A DNA stretch of 64,000 bases from Pseudomonas sp. MIACH (lineage in GTDB: Bacteria > Pseudomonadota > Gammaproteobacteria > Pseudomonadales > Pseudomonadaceae), in assembly GCF_001269925.1 (NCBI RefSeq), contig NZ_LHVO01000064.1:62001-126000 (forward strand), read 5' to 3'. The translations under genes and the position numbers were made by a program. Positions within the stretch are counted from its first letter, which is position 1. Every line of letters begins with the position of its first letter. Shown piece by piece: positions 34,807 to 44,017 of this stretch. Under the pieces are notes generated by a model that saw only the letters and a list, made by a program, of their open reading frames with translations, did no database searches and was not told the DNA's origin.

Positions 34807-35787
34807 ATGACCGCCCACAAAATTGGTTTCCTGATTTGGCCCAGCACAAAAGCACTCACGCTTGCGCTGGCTGAGGAGGCCTTGCGCGTTGCTCAGCGGG
34901 TGCATCCGGACGTGGTCTACGAGCTGTCGTTCCTGCTCGCAGAGCCGGCCACCGAAGGCGCCTGGCAACTGCCGGGCGAACCGTGGGCGGGCAAGCTGGA
35001 AGGTTTGCAGAAATTGTTCCTGCTGGCGGATGAGCCGCCCACCGTTATCGCCTCCCAACTGAGCACCGCCCTCAAGCAACTGGTGCGCGCCGGGTGTGTG
35101 ATCGGTGGTTTGTCGGCTGGTGTGTACCCGTTGGCCCAGCTCGGCCTGCTCGACGGCTACCGCGCCGCCGTGCACTGGCGCTGGCAGGATGATTTTGCCG
35201 AGCGTTTCCCCAAGGTGATCGCCACCAGCCATCTGTTCGACTGGGACCGGGATCGCCTGACCGCCTGCGGCGGCATGTCGGTACTCGACCTGCTGCTGGC
35301 GGTGCTGGCCCGTGACCACGGTGCCGAACTGGCCGGTGCGGTGTCGGAAGAACTGGTGGTGGAGCGCATCCGCGAAGGCGGCGAGCGCCAGCGCATCCCG
35401 CTGCAAAACCGCCTGGGCTCCAGCCATCCGAAGCTGACCCAGGCCGTGCTGTTGATGGAAGCCAATATCGAAGAGCCGCTGACCACCGACGAAATCGCCC
35501 AGCACGTGTGTGTATCGCGACGACAACTGGAGCGGATCTTCAAGCAATACCTCAACCGCGTTCCCAGCCAGTACTACCTGGAACTGCGCCTGAACAAGGC
35601 CCGCCAGATGCTGATGCAAACCAGCAAGTCGATCATCCAGATCGGCCTGTCCTGCGGTTTCTCCTCGGGGCCGCACTTCTCCAGCGCCTACCGCAACTTC
35701 TTTGGCGCCACCCCGCGTGAAGACCGCAACCAGCGGCGCAGCAGCAGCCCGTTCGAACTCTCGTCGGTGCCGTCCGAACGCGGTTGA
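34807..35787 (+). CDS. argR: ArgR, arginine-responsive AraC/GlxA-type regulator
   Basis: 326 residues. The N-terminal ~190 residues form a DJ-1/PfpI-like glutamine-amidotransferase fold (TAHKIGFLIWPSTKALTLALAEEALR). The C-terminus (about 215-310) is an AraC-type double helix-turn-helix with VCVSRRQLERIFKQYL and IIQIGLSCGFSSGPHFSSAYR (key CGFSSGPHFSSAYR). This is the plan of Pseudomonas ArgR, which with arginine activates aot and aru genes. It sits between both target operons. Unrelated to the E. coli ArgR repressor. Confidence 0.93.
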   Translation: MTAHKIGFLIWPSTKALTLALAEEALRVAQRVHPDVVYELSFLLAEPATEGAWQLPGEPWAGKLEGLQKLFLLADEPPTVIASQLSTALKQLVRAGCVIGGLSAGVYPLAQLGLLDGYRAAVHWRWQDDFAERFPKVIATSHLFDWDRDRLTACGGMSVLDLLLAVLARDHGAELAGAVSEELVVERIREGGERQRIPLQNRLGSSHPKLTQAVLLMEANIEEPLTTDEIAQHVCVSRRQLERIFKQYLNRVPSQYYLELRLNKARQMLMQTSKSIIQIGLSCGFSSGPHFSSAYRNFFGATPREDRNQRRSSSPFELSSVPSERG

Positions 35788-35889
35788 GGTGTGCACGCTC
35801 GACGTGATGTGTCGCACCCATTGAGCCACTGCTCTGCAGACTGCCGAAAACCCCAGTATCCGTTTAAACTGCGCCATTGCGACGCTATT

Positions 35890-35961
35890 TGTCGCATTGG
35901 CGTAAACCCGCGTAAAACGGGGGTTGGCGCTATAAGAAGTTGTCGCTTGGCGGCAAGGCCG
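35890..35961 (+). promoter_or_regulatory. Two ArgR half-sites upstream of aruC
   Basis: TGTCGC-N8-AA occurs exactly at 35890-35905 and again at 35941-35956, with 51 bases between them. Both match the Pseudomonas ArgR half-site. They precede aruC by 75-145 bases, the usual place for ArgR activation of the AST operon. Confidence 0.82.
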
Positions 35962-36034
35962 CGCTGAAAACTGTCCTTACAATCCCTGCATCGCCCGCCA
36001 GTTTCAGGCAGGCGTTCCTCTTCAGGAGACTCCG

Positions 36035-37255
36035 ATGTCCGTTGAGCAAGCCCCGGTGCAACGTGCCGATTTCGACCAAGTCATGGTTCCCAACTATGCA
36101 CCTGCCGCCTTCATTCCCGTGCGTGGCGCAGGTTCGCGCGTGTGGGATCAGGCGGGTCGTGAGCTGATCGATTTTGCCGGCGGCATCGCGGTCAACGTAT
36201 TGGGCCACGCCCACCCGGCGCTGGTCGGTGCACTGACCGAACAGGCCAACAAGCTGTGGCACGTCTCCAACGTCTTCACTAATGAGCCGGCCCTGCGCCT
36301 GGCCCATAAGCTGATCGACGCCACGTTTGCCGAGCGCGTGTTCTTCTGCAACTCCGGCGCCGAAGCCAACGAGGCCGCGTTCAAGCTGGCCCGTCGCGTG
36401 GCGTTCGACCGTTTCGGTACCGAGAAGTACGAGATCATTGCCGCGCTGAACAGCTTCCACGGCCGTACCCTGTTCACCGTTAACGTCGGTGGCCAGTCCA
36501 AATACTCCGATGGTTTCGGGCCTAAGATCACCGGCATCACCCACGTTCCCTACAACGACCTGGAAGCGCTGAAAGCCGCCGTGTCGGACAAGACCTGCGC
36601 CGTGGTGCTGGAACCGATCCAGGGCGAAGGCGGCGTACTGCCGGCCGAACTGGCTTACCTGCAAGGTGCCCGCGAACTCTGTGACGCCAACAATGCGCTG
36701 CTGGTGTTCGACGAAGTGCAGACCGGCATGGGCCGCAGCGGCCACCTGTTTGCCTACCAGCACTACGGCGTGGTGCCCGACATCCTCACCAGCGCCAAGA
36801 GCCTGGGCGGCGGTTTCCCGATCGCGGCGATGCTCACCCGTGAAGACCTGGCCAAGCACCTGGTGGTCGGCACCCACGGCACCACCTACGGCGGTAACCC
36901 GCTGGCGTGTGCGGTGGCCGAAGCGGTCATCGACGTGATCAACACCCCTGAGGTGCTGGCCGGCGTCAACGCCAAGCACGACCTGTTCAAGGCGCGCCTG
37001 GAGCAGATCGGCAAGCAATACGGCATCTTCACCGAAGTGCGCGGCATGGGCCTGTTGATCGGTTGCGTATTGAGCGATGCGTTCAAAGGCAAGGCCAAGG
37101 ACGTGTTCAACGCGGCCGAGAAAGAAAACCTGATGATCCTGCAAGCCGGCCCGGACGTGGTGCGTTTTGCCCCGAGCCTGGTGGTGGAAGACGCGGACAT
37201 CAACGAAGGCCTGGATCGCTTCGAGCGTGCGGTAAAAACGTTGACCCAAGCCTGA
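36035..37255 (+). CDS. aruC: Succinylornithine/acetylornithine aminotransferase
   Basis: 406 residues, fold-type I PLP aminotransferase. LVFDEVQTGMGRSG (Asp226) and LTSAKSLGGGFPIAAM (Lys255, which binds PLP) are intact, and CNSGAEANEAAFKLAR binds the phosphate. It transfers the amino group of N2-succinylornithine to 2-oxoglutarate in the AST pathway, and can act on acetylornithine. CAGGAGAC precedes the ATG. First gene of the operon, downstream of two ArgR sites. Confidence 0.96.
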   Translation: MSVEQAPVQRADFDQVMVPNYAPAAFIPVRGAGSRVWDQAGRELIDFAGGIAVNVLGHAHPALVGALTEQANKLWHVSNVFTNEPALRLAHKLIDATFAERVFFCNSGAEANEAAFKLARRVAFDRFGTEKYEIIAALNSFHGRTLFTVNVGGQSKYSDGFGPKITGITHVPYNDLEALKAAVSDKTCAVVLEPIQGEGGVLPAELAYLQGARELCDANNALLVFDEVQTGMGRSGHLFAYQHYGVVPDILTSAKSLGGGFPIAAMLTREDLAKHLVVGTHGTTYGGNPLACAVAEAVIDVINTPEVLAGVNAKHDLFKARLEQIGKQYGIFTEVRGMGLLIGCVLSDAFKGKAKDVFNAAEKENLMILQAGPDVVRFAPSLVVEDADINEGLDRFERAVKTLTQA

Positions 37256-37292
37256 TAGCGACACCTTCTGCCGGCTGGACTGGGTCAAAAAT

Positions 37293-37380
37293 GTGGGAGG
37301 GGGCTTGCCCCCGATAGCAATCTGTCAGTTGATGCATCTGGTGACTGATACACCGCTATCGGGGGCAAGCCCCCTCCCAC
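37293..37380. repeat. REPIN-like element, family A, copy 1
   Basis: 88 bases: GTGGGAGGGGGCTTGCCCCC at the left and its inverse at the right, each with its own GGGGGC-TT-GCCCCC hairpin. It lies between aruC and aruF. Copies 2-4 lie at 41039, 43911 and 60699. Confidence 0.95.
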
Positions 37381-37472
37381 ACTGGAATATGCCCCACATG
37401 AAAAGATATGTGGTGTTCCTGACCTGTTCGGTATTTTTTTTCCTGTGAGTTCTAGAGTTAAGGAGTGACACC

Positions 37473-38492
37473 ATGCTGGTGATGCGCCCCGCGCAAATGG
37501 CTGATCTGGGCGAGGTACAGCGTCTGGCTGCGGACAGCCCGATTGGTGTCACCTCCTTGCCGGATGATGTGGAACGCCTGAGCGACAAGATCGCCGCCAG
37601 CGAAGCGTCCTTCGCGGCCGAGGTGAGTTTCAACGGCGAAGAAAGCTATTTCTTCGTGCTCGAAGACACCGAGACCGGCAAGCTCGCGGGCTGCTCGGCC
37701 ATCGTTGCCTCGGCCGGTTACTCGGAGCCTTTCTACAGTTTTCGTAACGAGACCTTCGTGCACGCCTCCCGCGAGCTGAAGATCCACAACAAGATTCACG
37801 TGCTTTCCCAGTGCCACGACCTCACCGGCAACAGCCTGCTCACTAGCTTCTACGTGGTGCCGGAGCTGGTCGGTTCTCCGTGGTCGGAACTCAATTCCCG
37901 TGGCCGCCTGCTGTTCGTCGCCAGCCACCCCGAGCGCTTTGCCGACTCGGTGGTGACCGAGATTGTCGGCTACAGCGACGAGAACGGCGATTCGCCGTTC
38001 TGGGACGCCATCGGCCGCAACTTCTTCGACCTCAACTACGCCGCCGCCGAGCGCCTGTGCGGGCTGAAAAGCCGGACGTTCCTCGCCGAGCTGATGCCGC
38101 ATTACCCGATCTACGTGCCGCTGCTGCCTGACGAAGCCCAGGAAGCCATGGGCCAGGTGCACCCGCGTGCCCAGATCACCTTCGACATCCTGATGCGCGA
38201 AGGCTTCGAGACTGACCACTACATCGACATCTTCGACGGCGGCCCAACGCTGCACGCACGGGTCTCGGGCATTCGCTCGATCGCCCAGAGCCGCGTGGTG
38301 CCGGTGAAGATCGGCGAGATGGTCAAGGGTGTCGGCCGCCAGTACCTGGTGAGCAACGCGCAGCTGCAGGATTACCGCGCGGTGATGCTGGAGCTGGACT
38401 ACGCGCCCGGCAAGCCAGTGACCCTGGACCTGGCAGCGGCCGAGGCGCTGGGCGTTGGCGAAGGTGCCAGCGTCCGACTGGTTGCGGTTTAA
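37473..38492 (+). CDS. aruF: Arginine N-succinyltransferase, alpha subunit
   Basis: 339 residues. The AstA family signature is seen from the start (MLVMRPAQMADLGEVQRLAADSPIGVTSLP) and again in ELMPHYPIYVPLLPDEAQ. It shares its plan with the following gene, with which it forms the heteromeric enzyme that succinylates arginine using succinyl-CoA, the first AST step. AAGGAGTGACACC precedes the ATG. The 217-base gap from aruC is filled mainly by a repeat, so a separate promoter is possible. Confidence 0.96.
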   Translation: MLVMRPAQMADLGEVQRLAADSPIGVTSLPDDVERLSDKIAASEASFAAEVSFNGEESYFFVLEDTETGKLAGCSAIVASAGYSEPFYSFRNETFVHASRELKIHNKIHVLSQCHDLTGNSLLTSFYVVPELVGSPWSELNSRGRLLFVASHPERFADSVVTEIVGYSDENGDSPFWDAIGRNFFDLNYAAAERLCGLKSRTFLAELMPHYPIYVPLLPDEAQEAMGQVHPRAQITFDILMREGFETDHYIDIFDGGPTLHARVSGIRSIAQSRVVPVKIGEMVKGVGRQYLVSNAQLQDYRAVMLELDYAPGKPVTLDLAAAEALGVGEGASVRLVAV

Positions 38493-38544
38493 ACACAGAG
38501 TTTCGCGGGTGGCTGCCAAACAGCGGCCCGTCTGAGGAGATAGC

Positions 38545-39570
38545 ATGATCGTTCGTCCCGTACGCAGCAGCGATTTACCGGCCCTGATTGATCTGGCGCG
38601 CAGCACCGGCACCGGCCTCACCACGTTGCCGGCCAACGAAGAGCGCCTGACCCACCGGGTTGGCTGGGCCGAAAAAACCTTTCGCGGCGACGCCGGGCGT
38701 GGGGATGCCGACTACCTGTTCGTGCTGGAAAACGACGAAGGCCGCGTGGTGGGGATTTCCGCTATCGCCGGTGCCGTCGGCCTGCGCGAGCCCTGGTACA
38801 ACTTCCGGGTCGGCCTGACGGTCAGCGCCTCCCAGGAACTGAATATCTACCGTGAGATTCCGACGCTGTTCTTGGCCAACGACCTCACCGGCAATTCCGA
38901 GCTGTGCTCGTTGTTCCTGCATGCCGATTACCGCAACGGCCTCAACGGCCGCATGTTGGCCAAGGCGCGCCTGCTGTTTATCGCCGAGTTCCCGCAGTTG
39001 TTCGGCAACAAGATCATCGCCGAGATGCGTGGCGTGTCCAACGACGCCGGGCGTTCGCCGTTCTGGGAAAGCCTGGGCCGGCACTTCTTCAAGATGGAGT
39101 TCAGCCAGGCCGACTACCTCACCGGCGTGGGCAACAAGGCGTTTATCGCTGAGCTGATGCCCAAGTTTCCGTTGTACAGCTGCTTCCTTTCCGAAGACGC
39201 GCGCAATGTGATCGGCAAGGTCCACCCGGACACCGAGCCGGCGCTGAGCATGCTCAAGAGCGAAGGCTTCAGCTACCAGGGCTACGTCGATATTTTCGAC
39301 GCCGGCCCGGCAGTGGAGTGCGAGACCGCCAAGATCCGTGCGGTGCGCGACAGCCAATCGTTGGTGTTGGCCATCGGCACACCGGGGGACGACGCCACGC
39401 CGTTCCTGATCCATAACCGCAAACGCGAAGATTGCCGCATCACCGCCGCACCGGCACGCCTGGCGGCAGGCACGCTGGTGGTCGATCTGCAAACCGCCAA
39501 GCGTCTGCAACTGGTGGTGGGTGATCAAGTGCGTGCCGTACCGTTGTCTGCTGCTCGGGAGTCGAAATAA
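38545..39570 (+). CDS. aruG: Arginine/ornithine N-succinyltransferase, beta subunit
   Basis: 341 residues and a clear paralog of AruF (MIVRPVRSSDLPALIDLARSTGTGLTTLP; ELMPKFPLYSCFLSEDAR; VDIFDAGPAVEC). It is the second subunit of the succinyltransferase, GNAT-like fold. It overlaps the start of aruD by one base (TAATG), so the two are coupled. TGAGGAGATAGC precedes the ATG. Confidence 0.96.
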   Translation: MIVRPVRSSDLPALIDLARSTGTGLTTLPANEERLTHRVGWAEKTFRGDAGRGDADYLFVLENDEGRVVGISAIAGAVGLREPWYNFRVGLTVSASQELNIYREIPTLFLANDLTGNSELCSLFLHADYRNGLNGRMLAKARLLFIAEFPQLFGNKIIAEMRGVSNDAGRSPFWESLGRHFFKMEFSQADYLTGVGNKAFIAELMPKFPLYSCFLSEDARNVIGKVHPDTEPALSMLKSEGFSYQGYVDIFDAGPAVECETAKIRAVRDSQSLVLAIGTPGDDATPFLIHNRKREDCRITAAPARLAAGTLVVDLQTAKRLQLVVGDQVRAVPLSAARESK

Positions 39571-41036
39571 TGAATTCGCTGTATATCGCAGGTAGCTGGC
39601 TGGCTGGCCAGGGTGAACTGTTTGAATCGCGTAACCCGGTGACCCAGCAGGTGCTGTGGGCTGGTAATAGCGCGACGGTCGAGCAGGTCGAGTCGGCCGT
39701 GCAGGCCGCGCGCCAGGCGTTCCCGGCCTGGGCGCGGCGCCCGCTGGAAGAGCGCATCGGCGTGCTGGAAGCCTTCGCCGCAAGCCTGAAAAACCGCGCC
39801 GATGAAATTGCCCGCTGCATCGGTGAAGAGACCGGCAAGCCGCTGTGGGAGTCGGCCACCGAAGTCACCAGCATGGCCAACAAGATCGCAATCTCGGTGC
39901 AAAGCTACCGCGAGCGTACCGGCGAGAAGAGCGGCCCACTGGGCGACGCCACCGCCGTATTGCGCCACAAGCCCCACGGCGTGGTCGCGGTGTTTGGTCC
40001 TTACAACTTCCCGGGTCACCTGCCCAACGGGCATATCGTTCCGGCGTTGCTGGCGGGTAACACCGTACTGTTCAAACCCAGCGAGCTGACCCCGAAAGTC
40101 GCCGAGCTGACCGTGCAGTGCTGGATCGAAGCCGGTTTGCCGGCGGGCGTGTTGAACCTGTTGCAAGGCGCGCGGGAGACCGGCATTGCGTTGGCGGCCA
40201 ACCCAGGCATCGACGGTTTGTTCTTCACCGGCTCGAGCCGCACCGGCAATCATCTGCACCAGCAGTTCTCCGGGCGCCCGGACAAGATCCTGGCCCTGGA
40301 AATGGGCGGCAACAACCCGCTGGTGGTGGACGAAGTGGCCGACGTGGATGCGGCGGTCTACACCATCATCCAATCGGCGTTTATTTCCGCGGGTCAGCGT
40401 TGTACCTGTGCCCGTCGCCTGCTGGTGCCGGAAGGCGCCTGGGGCGATGCGCTGCTGGCGCGGCTGGTGGCGGTGAGTGCGACGATTGAAGTCGGTGCGT
40501 TCGACCAGCAACCGCCGCCGTTCATGGGCTCGGTGATTTCCCTCGGCGCGGCGAAAGCCTTGATGCAGGCTCAGGAATTGATGTTGGCCAATGGCGCTGT
40601 GGCGCTGTTGGAGATGACCCAGCCACAGGATCAGGCCGCGTTGCTGACCCCAGGCATCATTGACGTGACCGGCGTGACCGAGCGCGAAGACGAAGAACTG
40701 TTCGGCCCGCTGTTGCAGGTGATCCGCTACGCTGATTTCGCGGCGGCGATTACCGAAGCCAACAACACCCAGTACGGCCTGGCCGCGGGTTTGTTGTCCG
40801 ATTCCGAAGCGCGTTACCAGCAGTTCTGGCTGGAAAGCCGTGCCGGCATCGTCAACTGGAACAAACAGCTGACCGGCGCCGCCAGCACTGCGCCGTTCGG
40901 TGGGGTAGGGGCCTCGGGCAACCATCGCGCCAGTGCGTATTACGCGGCGGATTATTGTGCGTACCCGGTGGCGTCGCTGGAAACGCCAAGCCTGGTGGTC
41001 CCGGCCACGCTAAGCCCCGGCATTACGCTGATCTAA
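39570..41036 (+). CDS. aruD: Succinylglutamate-semialdehyde dehydrogenase
   Basis: 488 residues, aldehyde dehydrogenase superfamily. The active-site Glu lies in LEMGGNNPLVVD (about residue 250) and the catalytic Cys in SAGQRCTCARR (about 283). It oxidises succinylglutamate semialdehyde to succinylglutamate with NAD. The start ATG shares one base with the aruG stop. A family A repeat follows before aruB. Confidence 0.96.
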   Translation: MNSLYIAGSWLAGQGELFESRNPVTQQVLWAGNSATVEQVESAVQAARQAFPAWARRPLEERIGVLEAFAASLKNRADEIARCIGEETGKPLWESATEVTSMANKIAISVQSYRERTGEKSGPLGDATAVLRHKPHGVVAVFGPYNFPGHLPNGHIVPALLAGNTVLFKPSELTPKVAELTVQCWIEAGLPAGVLNLLQGARETGIALAANPGIDGLFFTGSSRTGNHLHQQFSGRPDKILALEMGGNNPLVVDEVADVDAAVYTIIQSAFISAGQRCTCARRLLVPEGAWGDALLARLVAVSATIEVGAFDQQPPPFMGSVISLGAAKALMQAQELMLANGAVALLEMTQPQDQAALLTPGIIDVTGVTEREDEELFGPLLQVIRYADFAAAITEANNTQYGLAAGLLSDSEARYQQFWLESRAGIVNWNKQLTGAASTAPFGGVGASGNHRASAYYAADYCAYPVASLETPSLVVPATLSPGITLI

Positions 41037-41038
41037 AT

Positions 41039-41126
41039 GTGGGAGGGGGCTTGCTCCCGATGGCGGTGTGTCAGTCACCTGATTGATCAACTGACAGACT
41101 GCTATCGGGAGCAAGCCCCCTCCCAC
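41039..41126. repeat. REPIN-like element, family A, copy 2
   Basis: 88 bases with arms GTGGGAGGGGGCTTGCTCCC and the inverse, beginning two bases after the aruD stop. It lies between aruD and aruB. Confidence 0.95.
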
Positions 41127-41192
41127 ACTGGATTTGTGGTGTGTTGAAGACTTTTGAAGCCTATAAAAACAGATGTTCGTGGAGCCTCGCCG

Positions 41193-42539
41193 ATGAAATC
41201 CTATGAAGTCAATTTTGACGGTCTAGTGGGGCCGACCCATAACTACGGCGGTTTGTCCTTCGGCAACGTCGCGTCCCAGAGCAACAGCCAGCAGCACTCC
41301 AACCCCAAGGAAGCGGCGTTGCAGGGCCTGCAGAAAATGAAAGCCCTGATGGACATGGGCTTTGTGCAAGGTGTGCTCGCGCCCCAGGAGCGTCCGGACG
41401 TAGCGGCGTTGCGCAACCTCGGTTTCAGCGGCACCGACGCTCAGGTCATCCAGCAGGCGGCGAAGCAGGCCATGCCGTTGTTGGTAGCGAGTTGCTCGGC
41501 ATCGAGCATGTGGGTGGCCAACGCCGCCACCGTCAGCCCGAGCGCCGACACGGCAGATGGCCGCGTGCATTTCACCGCCGCCAACCTCAACTGCAAATAC
41601 CACCGCAGCATCGAACACCCGACCACCAGCCGCGTGCTGGGGGCGATGTTTGCCGACCAGAAGCACTTTGCCCACCACGCCGCGTTGCCGGCGGTGGCGC
41701 AGTTCGGCGACGAAGGCGCGGCCAACCACACGCGTTTCTGCCGTGAATATGGTGAAGCGGGCGTGGAGTTTTTCGTGTTCGGGCGCAGCGCGTTCGACCC
41801 TCGTTACCCGGCCCCGCAGAAGTACCCGGCGCGCCAGACCCTCGAAGCCTCCCAGGCGGTCGCCCGCCTGCATGGCCTGAAGGATGAAGGCGTGGTCTAC
41901 GCCCAGCAGAACCCGGCGGTGATCGATGCCGGCGTGTTCCACAACGACGTGATCGCGGTGGGCAACGGCGAGGTGCTGTTCTATCACGAGGATGCTTTCC
42001 TCAATACCGAACAGATGCTGGCCGAGTTACAGGGCAAGTTGGGCAAGCTGGGCGGTAACTTCCAGTCGGTGTGTGTGCCGCGTGCCCAGGTCAGCGTCGA
42101 GGACGCGGTACGTTCCTACCTGTTCAACAGCCAGTTGCTGACCCGTGCCGACGGCTCGATGCTGCTGATCGTGCCGGAAGAATGCCGCGCCAACGAGCGC
42201 GTATGGCATTACCTGCAAGGCCTGACGGCCTGCGCTGGGCTGATCCGCGAAGTGAAAGTCTTCGACCTCAAGCAAAGCATGCAGAACGGCGGCGGCCCGG
42301 CGTGCCTGCGCTTGCGCGTGGCCCTGAACGAAACCGAGCTGGCAGCGGTGAACCCAGGGGTTATCATGACCGCGCCGTTGTACGACACACTGACCCAATG
42401 GGTCGACAAGCACTACCGCGACAGCCTGCGCGAAACCGACCTGGCTGACCCGCAATTGCTGCTTGAGTGCCGGACGGCACTGGATGAACTGACGCAAATC
42501 CTTAAACTGGGCTCGGTTTATCCTTTCCAGATCAATTAA
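41193..42539 (+). CDS. aruB: N-succinylarginine dihydrolase
   Basis: 448 residues from the ATG at 41193. The family opening KSYEVNFDGLVGPTHNYGGLS is present, followed by amidinotransferase-type catalytic motifs: HRSIEHPTTSRVL near 140 and FHNDVIAVGNGEVLFYHEDAF near 250 (key HNDVIAVGN). It turns N2-succinylarginine into succinylornithine, CO2 and ammonia. The upstream in-frame ATG at 41154 lies too far before the family start. Confidence 0.96.
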   Translation: MKSYEVNFDGLVGPTHNYGGLSFGNVASQSNSQQHSNPKEAALQGLQKMKALMDMGFVQGVLAPQERPDVAALRNLGFSGTDAQVIQQAAKQAMPLLVASCSASSMWVANAATVSPSADTADGRVHFTAANLNCKYHRSIEHPTTSRVLGAMFADQKHFAHHAALPAVAQFGDEGAANHTRFCREYGEAGVEFFVFGRSAFDPRYPAPQKYPARQTLEASQAVARLHGLKDEGVVYAQQNPAVIDAGVFHNDVIAVGNGEVLFYHEDAFLNTEQMLAELQGKLGKLGGNFQSVCVPRAQVSVEDAVRSYLFNSQLLTRADGSMLLIVPEECRANERVWHYLQGLTACAGLIREVKVFDLKQSMQNGGGPACLRLRVALNETELAAVNPGVIMTAPLYDTLTQWVDKHYRDSLRETDLADPQLLLECRTALDELTQILKLGSVYPFQIN

Positions 42540-42577
42540 CGCCACCTCTTTTTACACCCTATGGCTGAGAATTATTT

Positions 42578-42868
42578 ATGACCACCGACACCCTGCAACT
42601 GATCCTTGAAGACACCGACGGCACCCAGCTGGAAACCTCCTGCACCCGCGTCGCCGTGGTCTGGCAGGGTAAGGAAATCTGGATCCAGCACGACGGCCGT
42701 GGCCAACTGCTGATCGGCGTGGACGTGGAAGAAGGCGACTCCGAATACGCCAACCTGCTGATGCGCCCACTGGCCACCAACCTGATGAGCCTGCAACTGG
42801 AAATGGAACCGGCCGACGTTGAAGGTGATGATGACGATCACGTCCACGGCCCAGGCTGCAACCACTAA
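42578..42868 (+). CDS. Small acidic protein of the aru operon
   Basis: 96 residues, acidic, no signal peptide. The tail DDDDHVHGPGCNH has His, Cys and Asp residues that could bind metal. A gene of this type sits between aruB and aruE in other Pseudomonas as well, but no function is known. It could assist the zinc enzyme AruE, by inference only. It begins 38 bases after aruB and ends 11 bases before aruE. Confidence 0.8.
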   Translation: MTTDTLQLILEDTDGTQLETSCTRVAVVWQGKEIWIQHDGRGQLLIGVDVEEGDSEYANLLMRPLATNLMSLQLEMEPADVEGDDDDHVHGPGCNH

Positions 42869-42879
42869 GGAAGCTGCGT

Positions 42880-43884
42880 ATGCTCGCCCTTGGCAAACTG
42901 CTTGAACTGACCCTCGCCGGTCGCGAACCGGCGCAAAAAATTCAACTGACTGTCGACGGCGTGCAGATGCGCTGGCTCAGCGAGGGCGCACTCGAAGTGC
43001 GCCCGCCGCAAGCAACGGACAATGGCAGCGACCTGCTGCTGTCGTCCGGCATCCATGGCAACGAAACCGCGCCGATCGAATTGCTCGACCGCCTGTTGCA
43101 TGGCATCGCCCGTGGGGAGATCAAACCCCGCACCCGTATTCTGTTCCTGTTCGGCAACCCCGAGGCCATGCGCCGCGGTGAGCGTTACCTTGAACTGGAC
43201 GTCAACCGGCTGTTCAACGGCCGTCACGAAAAAAACATCGGCCCCGAAGCCATGCGCGCCGCCGAGCTTGAACAGTTGGCCCGCAGCTTCTTCAGCCAGC
43301 CTGGCCGTTCGCGCCTGCATTACGACCTGCACACCGCCATTCGCGGCTCGAAGATCGAGCAGTTTGCGCTGTACCCCTGGAAGGAGGGGCGCCAGCATTC
43401 ACGCCACGAACTGGCGCGCCTGAACGCTGCCGGCATGCAAGCGGTGCTGCTGCAGAACAAGGCCTCGATTACGTTCACCGCGTTTACCTACGAGCAGCTG
43501 GAGGCGGAGGCCTTTACCCTGGAACTGGGCAAGGCGCGGCCGTTCGGGCAGAACCAGGGCGTGAATGTTTCCCGCCTGGAGCTGCGCCTCAAGCAGATCA
43601 TCGAAGGTACCGAGCCTGAGACTGACAGCCTGGACGGGTTGAAACTGTTCGCCGTGTCGCGGGAAATCATCAAGCACAGCGACGCGTTCCTGTTGCACTT
43701 GCCGGCGGACGTGGAAAACTTTTCGGAGTTGGAAAAGGGTTATCTGCTGGCCGAAGACGTGGCCAAGACCCGTTGGGTGATCGAGGAGGAGGGGGCGCGC
43801 ATCATCTTCCCCAACCCGAAGGTGAAGAATGGTTTGCGGGCGGGAATATTGATTGTGCCGACCACGGACGTGGGCCTGGCATAG
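42880..43884 (+). CDS. aruE: Succinylglutamate desuccinylase
   Basis: 334 residues, zinc-dependent M14/AspA family. SSGIHGNETAPIEL (first His and Glu ligands, about 51-64) and HYDLHTAIRGSK (second His, near 148) are intact. It releases glutamate and succinate, the last AST step. AAGGAAGCTGCGT precedes the ATG. Last gene of the operon; a repeat element follows. Confidence 0.96.
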   Translation: MLALGKLLELTLAGREPAQKIQLTVDGVQMRWLSEGALEVRPPQATDNGSDLLLSSGIHGNETAPIELLDRLLHGIARGEIKPRTRILFLFGNPEAMRRGERYLELDVNRLFNGRHEKNIGPEAMRAAELEQLARSFFSQPGRSRLHYDLHTAIRGSKIEQFALYPWKEGRQHSRHELARLNAAGMQAVLLQNKASITFTAFTYEQLEAEAFTLELGKARPFGQNQGVNVSRLELRLKQIIEGTEPETDSLDGLKLFAVSREIIKHSDAFLLHLPADVENFSELEKGYLLAEDVAKTRWVIEEEGARIIFPNPKVKNGLRAGILIVPTTDVGLA

Positions 43885-43910
43885 GTCTCAAGGCGTATCC
43901 GGATCCAAAT

Positions 43911-43997
43911 GTGGGAGGGGGCTTGCCCCCGATAGCAGTGTGTCAGTCAGCTCATCTGGAGCTGAGACACCGCCATCGGGGGCAAGCCCCCTCCCAT
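43911..43997. repeat. REPIN-like element, family A, copy 3
   Basis: About 87 bases with arms GTGGGAGGGGGCTTGCCCCC and the inverse. It separates the convergent aruE and ribH genes and may end both transcripts. Confidence 0.94.
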
Positions 43998-44017
43998 ATT
44001 TTGTTTTGCAGTGTTGC

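Noticed and set aside
37383..37472. Possible CRISPR-like spacing of repeats in the aru region
   Set aside because: The four ~88-base elements are far apart, each internally palindromic and without unique short spacers; they are REP-type elements.
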